From: Polytolypa hystricis UAMH7299 | Taxonomy: Eukaryota > Ascomycota > Eurotiomycetes > Onygenales | Assembly (NCBI GenBank): GCA_002573605.1 | Contig: PDNA01000016.1 | Span: 62,001-126,000, forward strand | Length of the DNA: 64,000 nucleotides | Reading direction: 5' to 3' | Shown here: piece by piece, positions 32,215 through 42,419 of the stretch | How the letters are laid out: each line of letters starts with the position of its first letter | Numbering within the stretch: the first letter of the stretch is position 1 | Program-made: the position numbers and the translations under genes | The notes under the pieces: model-generated | Told to the model about the DNA's origin: nothing | Database searches by the model: none | The model's input: the letters and a program-made list of their open reading frames with translations, nothing else

Positions 32215-34479
32215 TCAATCTTCAATCCCGTCCCAAGAGCCATTATCGCTCTCATTACCTTCCCGCGGCTGGGCATCGTGCAGCTTGCGTCTCTGGCTAC
32301 CCTGAATAGCTCCTCTGCGATTATTCTCCACCCGTCTCTCAAAGCCGCTTTTCGTGCTGATCCTCGTCCTCCTGCTCTCCTTGTCGTCCTTATCAGCCGC
32401 GGGCCTCCTAACGTTGACGCCGTATTTCTTAAGATCCTTCTTTGCATTTTTTGAGAGGTCTGGTAGCGCGTCAAGGAGCCACTTTTGTATCCCAGCTTCG
32501 TCACCCTTCACGCCGCGGAGCTTTTCGCTTGCAGAGATGACATTGGCGATGCCCTTGACGTAGGGGATATCGTCCTTTGTGTAGAACGTAACGGCGACAC
32601 CGCCTTCACGACCTGCCCTACCAGTTCTCCCCACGCGATGAACGTATGCCGCGCTTGAGTTGGGGATATCATAGTTCACCACACCGTTAATACCGCGGAA
32701 ATCGACGCCACGGGAAAGGAGATCGGTAGTGATAAGGATCCAGATCTCGCCCTTGCGGAAACCAGCCATAACATCTGAACGACGCGAGTCCGAGAGTTCG
32801 GAGTGGAGAACTGCGATGCGAGATGATCCGCCTGCCTCTGCTGGGATATCGTATTTCAACTCTGAATGCAGCGCGACTGCTCTGGTGATGGTTTGTGTGA
32901 AGACGATGAAGGGCGGGCGGAGATGTGTGGTTGATGACGCGCCTGCACCCGTAGGGTGCAGTAGCTGTCTCAATCCGAGAAGTTTCCCCTGCTCAGTTGC
33001 AGCGTAGACGAGCTTGTGCGCGATGTTTGGGATAGCGGAATCTTTGAGACCGATGACTAGTCGAATAAGGAAGAACTCATCTTTCAGCCCCAAAGTGCTT
33101 TGTCGATCCTTGATAATTGTCTTGGCGAGCTCTTCAATGTTGGAGCCCATTGTCGCGGACCACAGGCCAACGCGTAATTGCGGGTTTGTGCAGGCGCGCC
33201 ATACGTCGAGAGTTTGGTCCCTGAATAAAGGGTCCAGGAGGACATCTGCCTCGTCCAAGACTAGATTCTGAACTGACGGCAAGGGTGCGATATCATGTTT
33301 CTTGTTCCCGGAAAGCGAATTCGCAAGTTGAAGAGGAGTCGACACCAGGATATCACTCTTTGTTATCGTAACATTCTTGTTCTGTTTTTCTTCATCCGCC
33401 GATTCTTCGTCCTGGTCCTCGTCATCTTCCTCGTCGCTCTTTTCGTCTGGGATATCTGCAGCTCGGTTCTCCACAACTTGCATCCCCTTTCGCATGGCAG
33501 TGACTCGAACGCCAGTACCAGCAGTAAGCTTTCTCGCCTCATTCACGATCTGCGCGACAAGTTCCTTTGTCGGCGCGAGCACGACTGCCAATATACCCTT
33601 AAACCCGGGCTCTTTGTGGTGACGAACAACAATCCCGTTAATTAGAGGAATCATGAATGCTAGCGTCTTTCCGCTACCAGTAGGGGCAACTACCAAAAGA
33701 TCAGGCGAAAGATCAGGATTCGGTTGCTTCTCTGTGCCCTTTGCGCTCTGAGATGGAGAACGCGCACACTCGCCAAGCAACAACGGAAGCGAGCCTAACT
33801 GAACCTCCGTCGGGACGCTATATCCCTGCTTGGCGATATTTTCAGCTAGTCGCCGCGAAATCTGGTACTTTGTCCTCAGCTGACTGAACTCTGTCAAAGG
33901 CTCAGGATACAATCGCTGGGCCATTTTCCGCTGCTTGCGAGTGAGCGGAGCCTCCAATTCCGGCTCCAACTTCTGCTTCTTCTTCTTCTTCTTTTTCTTT
34001 TTCTCGGACTCTTTCGTTGACGGCTCTTCTTCCTCTTCCGCCACGCTCGCAATAATAGGCGTTCGTAGATCTGAAATTTTGATCTTGTGCGAGTTCAGAA
34101 TGGCTTTGCATTCTTCCTCTGAAAGCGTAGTAGTAGTCGTCTCCGTCGTGTCATCCTCATCCTCAGATGTCCCTTCTCTTTCTTGCGCTCCCGATCCATC
34201 TCCCTTACTCTTCTTGGGCACGGATGCGTGTGGGCTGACTTCAGCGCCAAAGAAATCCAAAGTTACGTTGTCAGAGGCGAGCTTATGATCCGCGCCCCTC
34301 TTGCGTTTCTTCCCTTTCACCTCGTCATTATGCCCCGGCTCTTTACCCCGGCGCGAAGGGAATAGCTGAGGCGTTGCAGCTTCCCCGGCTGAGGGGAGGT
34401 GATTTGATATTGAAGATTTAGCCTTCGCAGAGCCGGCGTTGAATTTCGTCGACCGCGTCAGTAATTTGAAGGCATCCAT
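32215..34479 (-). CDS. ROK1: ATP-dependent DEAD-box RNA helicase Rok1
   Basis: A single exon of 754 residues. The opening MDAFKLLTRSTKF is the typical Rok1 start. A long charged N-terminal extension includes an acidic/Thr block and a poly-Lys run. The helicase core then shows a Q-motif region (GYSVPTEVQ), motif I APTGSGKT, Ia PTKEL, motif II LDEADVLLD, motif III SATMG, motif V TTDLLSRGVDF and motif VI HRVGRTGRAG. A basic C-terminal tail follows. Rok1 acts in the 90S pre-ribosome/SSU processome during early cleavage of 35S rRNA. An insertion of acidic repeats (SDEEDDEDQDEESADEE) lies between motifs Ia and Ib. The gene is convergent with the unknown gene ending at 32053, leaving 161 bases between stops. 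Confidence 0.92.
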   Translation of the reverse strand: MDAFKLLTRSTKFNAGSAKAKSSISNHLPSAGEAATPQLFPSRRGKEPGHNDEVKGKKRKRGADHKLASDNVTLDFFGAEVSPHASVPKKSKGDGSGAQEREGTSEDEDDTTETTTTTLSEEECKAILNSHKIKISDLRTPIIASVAEEEEEPSTKESEKKKKKKKKKQKLEPELEAPLTRKQRKMAQRLYPEPLTEFSQLRTKYQISRRLAENIAKQGYSVPTEVQLGSLPLLLGECARSPSQSAKGTEKQPNPDLSPDLLVVAPTGSGKTLAFMIPLINGIVVRHHKEPGFKGILAVVLAPTKELVAQIVNEARKLTAGTGVRVTAMRKGMQVVENRAADIPDEKSDEEDDEDQDEESADEEKQNKNVTITKSDILVSTPLQLANSLSGNKKHDIAPLPSVQNLVLDEADVLLDPLFRDQTLDVWRACTNPQLRVGLWSATMGSNIEELAKTIIKDRQSTLGLKDEFFLIRLVIGLKDSAIPNIAHKLVYAATEQGKLLGLRQLLHPTGAGASSTTHLRPPFIVFTQTITRAVALHSELKYDIPAEAGGSSRIAVLHSELSDSRRSDVMAGFRKGEIWILITTDLLSRGVDFRGINGVVNYDIPNSSAAYVHRVGRTGRAGREGGVAVTFYTKDDIPYVKGIANVISASEKLRGVKGDEAGIQKWLLDALPDLSKNAKKDLKKYGVNVRRPAADKDDKESRRTRISTKSGFERRVENNRRGAIQGSQRRKLHDAQPREGNESDNGSWDGIED
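33971..34012. repeat. CTT/TTC simple repeat encoding a poly-Lys run in Rok1
   Basis: On the plus strand this reads CTTCTGCTTC then (TTC)n and TTTTTC. On the coding minus strand it encodes about nine consecutive Lys in the Rok1 N-terminal extension. It is prone to length variation but keeps frame here. Confidence 0.75.
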
Positions 34480-35060
34480 TTTTTAAACTAATTATGTCGC
34501 TTTTCAAAATCTGCGCTGGTCGTTATGACGTTGGCATCGTTGGCGCGGTTTATATCATTGTCTGCTTCTTGGTCTGAGGAAAAATCTTTTAGCTTTATCA
34601 AAAAATCATGAATCACGTGGCTTTTGGTTGGGGCTTGCAGGAAGCTCGCCGGGGTCTTCTCTTTCGACGATTACACCATACAAGATCATTGAAGTTGCCT
34701 GGCTGCTGGGTAATATGGTAGAATACTGGTACTTGTTCTAATAGCTCTAATTATTACGACATGCGTATTGCTAATATGAGTCTATTTCTACACGTTGATA
34801 GGATCATATGCCTGGTCGCTTAGCGGAGCAGCTTCTCGCGCCGCGAAAAATTACGGAGGAGCGCGACAATGGAGCACGACTAATCGAAGCCTTGATAGTA
34901 GAGTTCTAAGGGAGGTTGTTCATGGAGCTACTTATAACCATTGTATTCCATCGTCTATCATACAGCCAGAATACCCGCACACAAAAGGGAAATCACAAAA
35001 CGAAGGAAGGAGATATATGGCGAAGTGGGTGTGTAATAACATAGAAAATTTGTTGATTTT
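34480..35060. other. Rok1 promoter region and ATP synthase g 3' flank
   Basis: No supportable gene. A CACGTG core lies at 34614-34619, 135 bases upstream of the Rok1 ATG, within AATCACGTGGC. Confidence 0.5.
34614..34619. promoter_or_regulatory. CACGTG E-box upstream of Rok1
   Basis: The same six-base core as in the Noc2/Vps28 promoter and at a similar distance from the start codon (135 bases). A bHLH (Cbf1-like) site is inferred from motif and position only. Confidence 0.4.
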
Positions 35061-35866
35061 TTAATGGCCATGCGCAGGCTCTCCCCGGTATCCCACTATC
35101 TTCATTCTGCCTAGCATTTCGCCGACGGAGAAGAAGCCAATGACCTCAGCGGTGGTTACGCCCACAAAGGCCAATTGCCTTCGGTCCAAGTTTCGCACGT
35201 TGGAGAGGAGGTTTTGGGAGAAGGAGGCGGTGCGGGAGAGAAGTGCGGTGGGTTGGCGAAGGGCATTGAGCAGAGGCTGGAAATATGTCTGGAATTCGGC
35301 GACGCTTCTGGGATAGAGTTAGCTCCTGGTACCGCGAGATAAATACTATCAGCACGATGGCTGCTGCGGACTTACGGGGGAGTCATCTTTTGGCCGCGGA
35401 CGACAATCTTGGCTACCTCAAATCCAACCTTGGAGTAGTAGAGCGTAGGGGGAACTAATGCTATAGTTTATCATCGTATCATTAGTCACTGCTCCAACCA
35501 CACATCTCGGCCCGGGAATGGGAATAATGGGCATTGCCATCGCAGCACATCTTGGCCCAGCAGTAATTGCTTCAGGGTAAAATTTGAAAACCACAATGAC
35601 AACAGAGGACGCTTACAATCGACGAAAGCAACGAGTTTTCCAGTCCGTCCGCCAACTTTCCGCAGAGCACCGCCAATACCCTGCATAGCATTGGCAATTG
35701 CTGGACCGGCGGTCGCAGCTACCTTGGACAAGCCCTCGGAGGCCTTAGCAGCGGCATCCTTGGATTTGGCGGCGGCTTCAGATGTGGTTGATGCGGACCT
35801 GACGACGGGCCGTCGGATCAGGAATCGCGATTGCCGGAGCAGGAGACGGGATGCTGTGACGGGCAT
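35061..35866 (-). CDS. ATP20: Mitochondrial F1Fo ATP synthase subunit g
   Basis: Three exons on the minus strand, 35866-35617, 35460-35376 and 35307-35061, give 193 residues. The N-terminus MPVTASRLLLRQSRFLIRRP is a clear mitochondrial presequence. An Ala/Lys-rich helix follows, then the conserved subunit g core SLVPPTLYYSKVGFEVAKIV, GQKMTPPSVAEFQTYFQPL and a single membrane helix near the C-terminus that ends with a Gly-containing face (LAFVGVTTAEVIGFFSVGEMLG). Subunit g (Atp20 in yeast) joins subunit e to dimerise ATP synthase and shape cristae. Both introns (156 and 68 nt) have GTAAGC/GTAAGT donors and preserve frame. Confidence 0.9.
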
Positions 35867-36013
35867 CTTGGCTGGAGTGTGGGGGTTGGAAATAAAAGGC
35901 GGCGTGAGAAGTAGAGGGGAGAAGAGATCGAGTGAGAGAGGAGAAGCCCTTGCGAGGAAACAGGACTCTCAATGGCGGAGGGGATTCGAGGGCTGGCGGA
36001 TCAAAGGCAGTCA

Positions 36014-36040
36014 GAGATTCTGGAGATTCTGGAGATTCTG
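36014..36040. repeat. Three perfect tandem copies of GAGATTCTG
   Basis: Three contiguous 9-base units lie about 150 bases upstream of the ATP synthase g start codon. They have no known function. Confidence 0.85.
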
Positions 36041-36917
36041 CGGATGGCGTTTCGGGATCTTCAGGAAAAATCCTTGGGTGCTGGTCATGTGATTACGCAG
36101 ATGTTCCCAGGTTGTTTCTATTCTTGCTCACCTCGCATCAACTACATAATGTTCTTTTGACACAATGACCCCAACTCAGGCTTCGTGCCACAGCCTTGGT
36201 TGATGGATTGATTCACTAGATGGGTAAATTATCAGAGTTATACCAGACTGCTCTGTTCGCAGACCCTTCTACTGACTACCACCATGGCCAGTTCCGCCCT
36301 TGGAATCCAGCCAGCAGCCATATGCACTATGCACTACGTTGCAATGGCACTCTTATCCGGATATCAGTTGAGCAGGCTGCTCATCATTTTATTTCTTACA
36401 GCTCCAGTTGAGCAAAGGCTTCTATCTTGCTGGCCTAATACCCATGATCTCCCATTGTTTGCTATGTGAATGCCTTTGGCCTTTCACTGCACTGGCAATC
36501 CCAGGGACCAGCCCAACAAAGATGGTGTCAAACATCATTCTCTCCATCTATTAGGATCCTACTGTTCTTTATCTGGATTTTGATTCAACTCCTTGTTCTA
36601 CATTGAACCTGTTTGCTTGTATCTAAACAATCGAACTGGTGATAATGTGCGCAAACACATCTAAACCGGTGTTTGCCTGGACGAGATCCCTTTCAATTTC
36701 GATACACGCATCATTTTTATGTTGGCTAATTCCTACACTCATGTCTAAGAACTAACCGGCCGCGCCCTCAGTTACCCTTGACGGCAAAATACAAAGGCAT
36801 GGTCTTTCATGAACAGGTTCTTCCATCTCGAGGACTGTCTTGTGTTCATTCAATGGAGCCGGCTTCTCTTTCTAAGCCCACTTCGGCTCAATGCCATTGT
36901 TCCTCTCCCTCACCGTC

Positions 36918-36925
36918 TATATAAA
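36918..36925 (+). promoter_or_regulatory. TATA box of the PAS-like gene
   Basis: TATATAAA occurs 106 bases before the ATG at 37031 and is followed by a pyrimidine-rich leader. A clear TATA box suggests inducible expression. Confidence 0.55.
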
Positions 36926-37030
36926 CTTCTCGCCTCATAATTTTCGAGGACACATCAACCATCGATTCACTATCAAAATTGACACTAGGAATCAATTGTT
37001 TACTATATCGAAAAGACTAGCTTTTTCAAA

Positions 37031-38398
37031 ATGCTGCGCAAGCATACTCGACCAGTTTGGATGACAACTTTGAAAAAGGCGCTGAGCCTCAAGTTTTTCA
37101 ATCGCGTGAAGCAATCCGAGGAGGAGCTGATAGCTCAGATTCGACGTGAATTAACTAGAGTGGCACCGCATTCGCAATTCTCCAAACTATCCCTTGTCTC
37201 TTCTCATCCAGCGTCCAAAGCTGACTCGAAGGGGCTTGCTCAAGGTTTGGTAAACCGTGACGATCATTCTAGCCCCCCCGAACAGAAGGAAAGCATCAAC
37301 CACGATATCAAAGCTCAGGTGCAGAACCCATCACACTTATCTGTGAACAAAGATCATGATATTGGTAACCGCCTTTCCCAAGTTACCCCTTATCTCCGAC
37401 CCGGCCCTTCAACACTGCAACTTTGTTTGATCTCTGAGGTACAGCCCGCAAAACACGTACCCCTGCGCAGAAAGCCAGGTTCGAGAAACCTGAGAGCCGC
37501 AAGCAGTCGCCTTTCATCCATTGCAATGCACTGCCCAGCGGCATTGTCATCTACCACGACCTTGAGAACCGAGATTTCATCCGCGCCACGGCGGCCGCAA
37601 GAAGACGCACTCGTAGCGTCCGTAGATCACTTTACTGCATTCTGCATCCTTGGTGCGAAGTCCGAAGGCGAGCCGGTCATTTGCGCGTCAGAGGATATTT
37701 GGCAAGAAGGGCCTCTGGGCTCTGAAGAACGACTTTTCCTCAACATACGAAACTGTAGCCGGAGGACTGAAATTATTAGCGATGTTGATGACGAGGCTAA
37801 TGAGGTATCCTATCTTGTTCTATTTAGCGACCTTCTCCCTACACTAGCCGGTCAGACCCAACAACTCCTTGTATCCTTTCTCGATGTGACCAAATTTCTC
37901 GATGACCTCACAGCTGATGATCTGCACATTGAAACCTTCTTACGCGAAACTTATGAAGATACAGATACCGCATCAGACTCTACAGACACCAACTCCCAGC
38001 CAAATCACTCCAACCCTCCATCCGTGCTGCAACAATCACAAGAGATAATGGCCTCCATCCTAGACAACGTCACCCAAAGGCTCCTAGTCTTATACTCCGA
38101 CTACTTCATCCTATCCAAGTCATCCATTGACCCCCGATTCTACGAAATGTCCCACGTATCAACCACCATTTGCGTAAAAGGAGAATATGCCAACGGCCAT
38201 TTGAGACGTACGCCGCCAGAAACCATGCAAGAACTGTGTAATAATCTCGGTGGTGGCGACCGGTTCTCCGTCGAGGTCAAGTGGGGAGATGCCGGCGCTG
38301 AGAAGCGAATGTATTGCATACCGCTGTGCGGACCGGGACCGGACAGCTGGATCTGTTTGCTTATTGATGCGAGTGTTCCGCTGCTTTGGACACCGTAG
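37031..38398 (+). CDS. Fungal protein of unknown function with a possible degenerate PAS domain
   Basis: A single exon of 455 residues. The first 45 residues are basic (MLRKHTRPVWMTTLKKALSL...), the next 130 are low in complexity and poorly ordered. Residues of about 200-300 resemble a PAS fold: DHFTAFCILGAKSEGEPVICASEDIW looks like the PAS entry strand and turn, and YLVLFSDLLPTLAGQTQQLLVSFLDVTKFL looks like the closing beta hairpin. The loop between is short and the photoactive GRNCRFLQ motif of LOV domains is absent, so flavin photochemistry is unlikely. The C-terminal 120 residues (RLLVLYSDYFILSKSS, FYEMSHVSTTICVKGEY, PLCGPGPDSWICLLID) look like a second sensor-like domain. No kinase, DNA-binding or regulatory output domain is visible. 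The assignment rests on pattern alone. The intact length, TATA box and codon-like composition support a real gene. Confidence 0.6.
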   Translation: MLRKHTRPVWMTTLKKALSLKFFNRVKQSEEELIAQIRRELTRVAPHSQFSKLSLVSSHPASKADSKGLAQGLVNRDDHSSPPEQKESINHDIKAQVQNPSHLSVNKDHDIGNRLSQVTPYLRPGPSTLQLCLISEVQPAKHVPLRRKPGSRNLRAASSRLSSIAMHCPAALSSTTTLRTEISSAPRRPQEDALVASVDHFTAFCILGAKSEGEPVICASEDIWQEGPLGSEERLFLNIRNCSRRTEIISDVDDEANEVSYLVLFSDLLPTLAGQTQQLLVSFLDVTKFLDDLTADDLHIETFLRETYEDTDTASDSTDTNSQPNHSNPPSVLQQSQEIMASILDNVTQRLLVLYSDYFILSKSSIDPRFYEMSHVSTTICVKGEYANGHLRRTPPETMQELCNNLGGGDRFSVEVKWGDAGAEKRMYCIPLCGPGPDSWICLLIDASVPLLWTP

Positions 38399-39545
38399 AG
38401 CAGGTGCATTACCTCTAGAGCCCTTCATGTCCACATGGGAGTCGCGGAATCCCACCCCGCCGAATGTCGATCCACCGGAACCCAGCCAGTACTAGTAGTG
38501 TCCAGGTGAGCAACGAAATAAGTTGTGGCTCAGGAACAGAAAATAGAGTCTAGAATGTTTTTTACAGAGTTTGTTCTAAGTATATCCATGGGAGAAGGCC
38601 CCACCGGGTCCCGTTTTTCTGGATTATTGCTTCGCCTTTTTTGTATTTAGCCAGAAAGGCATGGTTGGATGGAGTTTCCCAGGTAGTTGTTGACGCGTCA
38701 TAGAATTGGCATATAATAACAACAATTTTGGAAGTATTGTGCATTTTGGAGGAAATAATAATAGAATAAATGTTTATAAACAGGTCTAGTTCTATGTTCC
38801 AATGAGTTGATAAAGGTATGTACACGTCGTATGTATAAAGCTATTGTGTGTGTATGATATCGACATCCCCTGATTTCCCTGTTTCGGTAATCCGAAGTGC
38901 TAATTTTGTTCTCCACTTCCGAATCAGAAATCGGAACATTTTTTCTATCATTATTTGATTTGGTGCTAATCTTTTTAAATAGCTAACAAAGATTATATAT
39001 AGGAAACTTGCTTAATTCTTTTTTCCCCAGCTTGTTCCTCTTTCAACCCATTGTTATTTGTGAATTTAGAATAAGATATACTTATCTGCGGATTACCCGA
39101 TTTAGTAAGGGGTGTGCATTTACTAAGATGTATGTAAACTATCCGCATAGAAGTCCGTGTGGAGTTACGGCGTCTTCTCCGGAGGGGCCTCTTTCTCCTC
39201 CACCCCACCTCTCCTCCTACGAGAAACATGCGCCCCTCAGAAAGGATAAACGAAGTACGTCGCAGCTCCGTCGAGCTGTGGTCGCACGGGTCATAAAAAG
39301 AAGCCATGTAGCCCCGCTCGCTCTTTGGGAGCCTTTTCAAAGCTTTTTCCTTCTAGTTCTTGCACACATGTATAGATAATTTCTACAATCTACTTCTTCT
39401 TTCTCCTTTTGGCCGTTGCAAAGGATTATATCTGGGAGCCCCTCAATTCATCGAATTTAAACAAGAAACGCTCGAGCAGAAGTGCGGGCGGGCTGGTTTA
39501 CGAAGCTTTGACACACATTAACTACCCCCAGCAAATAAATAAATC
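38399..39545. other. Spacer and promoter of the arabinitol dehydrogenase gene
   Basis: No gene seen; AT-rich over 38700-39100. A GGCTGG element at 39491-39496 and a CCGGAG at 39179-39184 (a CreA-like SYGGRG match) are the only sites that might matter. Confidence 0.45.
39491..39496 (+). promoter_or_regulatory. GGCTGG, candidate XlnR/AraR-type site
   Basis: It matches GGCTRR, reported for the zinc-cluster regulators of pentose use in Aspergillus, and lies 50 bases upstream of the ATG of the pentose-pathway gene. A six-base match is weak evidence by itself. Confidence 0.3.
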
Positions 39546-40820
39546 ATGACGTTGACGCAACTTTCCCAGCCAAACATTGGCGTCTACACGAATCCGAACC
39601 ATGACCTCTGGATTGCAGACGCAACGCCATCGTTAGAAGATGTGCAGAAAGGCGGAGAGGATTTGAAGCCTGGGGAAGTTACGATTGAGGTGCGGAGCAC
39701 GGGGATTTGTGGGTGCGTTTCGTTAAAAATAAAGCTCCTATCCCCCCATCCTCTCACGTCTACAGTCGGTTTGCATAACTAGATATGGCGCAACTGTACT
39801 ATGATACTAACATAAAAGTGCGCAATTTCTAGATCTGACGTCCACTTCTGGCACGCAGGCTGTATCGGCCCCATGATCGTCGATGGCGACCACATCCTAG
39901 GCCACGAGTCCGCCGGGACCGTGCTCGCAGTCCACCCATCCGTCACGTCGCTAAAGGCCGGCGACCGCGTCGCGATCGAGCCAAACATCATCTGCAATGA
40001 GTGCGAGCCATGTCTTACAGGCCGGTACAATGGGTGCGACAAGGTGCTATTCCTCTCAACCCCACCTGTTCCAGGTCTACTGCGTCGCTACGTGAACCAC
40101 CCGGCCGTGTGGTGTCATAAGATTGGCGATATGAGCTTCGAGGATGGCGCGATGCTGGAGCCGCTTAGCGTCGCGCTGGCTGCTGTCGAGCGCAGCGGGT
40201 TGAGACTTGGTGATCCTGTTGTTATTGCGGGCGCGGGACCGATTGGGTTGATCTCGCTATTGTGTGCGCGTGCAACGGGTGCGACGCCCATCGTTATTAC
40301 AGATATTGATCAGGGGCGTCTCGATTTTGCAAAATCGCTTGCTCCTGAAGTGCGGACGTATCAGGTGAAATTGGGCGATTCTCCAGAGCAGAGCGCGGAG
40401 GGGATCATAAACGCGATGAATGACGGAGCAGGCAGTGGTCCCGATGCACTCCGTCCCACACTTGCAATCGAGTGCACAGGTGTGGAAAGCAGCATCGCTG
40501 CAGCGATCTGGAGCGTCAAGTTTGGCGGCAAGGTGTTTGTTGTGGGCGTTGGCAAGAACGAGATGAAAATCCCGTTCATGAGGCTGAGCACGTTTGAAAT
40601 CGATCTGCAATATCAGTACCGGTACTGCAATACCTGGCCCCGGGCCATTCGGTTGGTACGCAACGGCGTTGTTGACCTGAAGAAGTTGGTCACACATAGG
40701 TTTACGTTGGAGGACGCGGTCAAGGCGTTTGAAACGGCGGCCAATCCGAAGACGGGAGCGATCAAGGTGCAGATTATGAGCTCGGAGGAGGATATTCGTG
40801 CCGGGAATGCACGGTCATAG
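39546..40820 (+). CDS. ladA: L-arabinitol 4-dehydrogenase
   Basis: Two exons, 39546-39712 and 39833-40820, give 384 residues. It is a zinc-containing medium-chain dehydrogenase. Catalytic zinc ligands appear at the Cys of GICGSD (split by the intron) and in GHESAG. The structural zinc loop has four Cys in NECEPCLTGRYNGC plus the preceding Cys. The Rossmann motif is GAGPIG, and the strand after it ends in an Asp (ITDIDQGR), consistent with NAD+ rather than NADP+. The enzyme oxidises L-arabinitol to L-xylulose in the fungal L-arabinose pathway. Length and the N-terminal segment before the catalytic domain fit L-arabinitol dehydrogenase better than xylitol dehydrogenase (about 355-360 residues), though the close relatives xylitol and sorbitol dehydrogenase cannot be fully excluded. 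Confidence 0.85.
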
Positions 40821-41891
40821 TTGCCCCTTCCCCCCCATCAGTCATACTTTCATTGTTCGGCTTCGTTTGGTATGAAATTAAGGGACCGAAGCATTTGCGA
40901 GGGGTATTATGTGTGTGTTATTTCATCGAGTCTGCATGTTAGGACCTTTCTTGTCTTTTTTGAGCCTGATTTTGATTCGGTCTATGCCCTCCATATCCGT
41001 GTTTTTCATCCCCGTTAGTCACAGCCGTAGAATATTAACAGCCCTTTATTATTGAACAATGACCCCGTTTACCCTTGCATTACTCACATACTGCGTCACT
41101 CACATGACGTGCCTCTGCCCTATAGGAAGCTCGTAATAATGTTAAGCTGCCTGGGAGATAGGTAGTATCTGTAGCGAATCATATCTCTATAAATAAAAAA
41201 TACGCGAGTTATATCCCGAAGGAGAGATATGTGTTCGTAAAGGGGGCTTTGCCAAGGGGAGGGGGCCCTTTCGCGAGAATAACAAGGGGGGGGCCAAAAA
41301 AGAAAATAAAACTGCAGCTAGAAAAAAACAGGGTCCAATACCACCAACAAAAAAGAAAGCCTCGGTTCCTTAGAAGAGTGGATGCCAACGGGCGGGGGAA
41401 GGGATGACGAACTGATGAAATGAAAGGATGTGAGGCTGACAATCGTGCTCGCATTATGCCTCATGCGCAGCTCGGTCATCAAAGTCGTGAAAGACGCAAA
41501 GACCCTCAGCAGGATAATGGTAAGGGAGGTGGGTGATAAGTATGCCTTATTGAATGCAGTCATTTACTCTGCCTGTTGGAAATAAAGAATATATATAAGA
41601 GACAGAGGTGCCAGCATTCTCTTCTTCGTGCTTTGATAAAACTAAGCAGCTTATCTCGTCGCTTCAGTATTGACAAACTTGGAGGAAAATATTTGTTTCG
41701 TTCTCGAGTTTCTTCAAGACTTTGTTTAAACTTCGAAGGTATGGAACTATGCTTCCCTTTTATCTGAAAACGCAAACAGACACAGGGTTCTGTTTTGCCG
41801 ATAGAGTTCTGCAAGAGGGATCTCTTCTGACAATATTGAAACAGGATCAAGAAATTCTGTGTTAACCGGCGGCCCCACAAGACTACCAGTC
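40821..41891. other. Spacer, no gene seen
   Basis: AT-rich sequence with G and A homopolymer runs (around 41260-41330). It must contain the 3' end of ladA and the promoter of the small unknown gene. Confidence 0.5.
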
Positions 41892-42419
41892 ATGGCTCAG
41901 GGACCAGCATCAACCGCCCCATCTCTTCGGCATAACCATTTATTCCTCAACGCCCTCGTCGACATTAAGCCGAACAGCGATGAGAGCACAGTACAAATGC
42001 TCTGGGAGACGATCGCCATGGAATGGTTCCCTCCCCCTCAAGGGTACCGGTACACCATCAAGCCGTCCAGCCAGGTCGCCAGCGCGGTCAATATCAGGGT
42101 CTCCGCCAGAAAGGGGGCCTCTGAGAATCGAATCTTCTTCATCCACTGCAAGATGCCCGGCATGGACAGGGAGGACCAGTGGGATTTTGCGCGACATATC
42201 CCGCATATCCCGGAGCTCCAGGCTGCTCTACACTCACCAGCCAAGTTCTATGCCGCCCTGGCTATAGGGACCAAAGTCAAATTCTATATGTTTGACGGCC
42301 AGCTCGTGTCTCAGCATTTGAGGCCTCTGCAGGCACGGCCGTACGACCTGACCAATGAGCAGGGCCTCGCAGCAACCGAGTCCACGTTGGGGTTTGTCAA
42401 GGGTCTTAGTCGCAGATAG
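41892..42419 (+). CDS. Small fungal protein of unknown function
   Basis: A single exon of 175 residues from ATG 41892, the first ATG in an open frame. There is no signal peptide or membrane helix. The chain looks globular with alternating strands: YTIKPSSQVASAVNIRVSARK, NRIFFIHCKMPG, and FYAALAIGTKVKFYMFDGQLV, ending LAATESTLGFVKGLSRR. I do not recognise a named domain. The composition (balanced charged and hydrophobic residues, normal GC in the coding part compared with AT-rich flanks) supports a real gene. Confidence 0.6.
   Translation: MAQGPASTAPSLRHNHLFLNALVDIKPNSDESTVQMLWETIAMEWFPPPQGYRYTIKPSSQVASAVNIRVSARKGASENRIFFIHCKMPGMDREDQWDFARHIPHIPELQAALHSPAKFYAALAIGTKVKFYMFDGQLVSQHLRPLQARPYDLTNEQGLAATESTLGFVKGLSRR

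Larger units (their letters stand above)
35867..37030. other. Divergent spacer between ATP synthase g and the PAS-like gene
   Basis: No convincing gene. A 9-base direct repeat lies at 36014-36040. A plus-strand frame from ATG 35972 (62 codons) contains this repeat and would be helical, but nothing supports it as real. The right end is the promoter of the next gene, with a TATA box. Confidence 0.5.

Noticed and set aside
35972..36160. 62-codon plus-strand frame including the GAGATTCTG repeat
   Set aside because: It overlaps the ATP synthase g promoter, is driven partly by the tandem repeat and has no known relatives.
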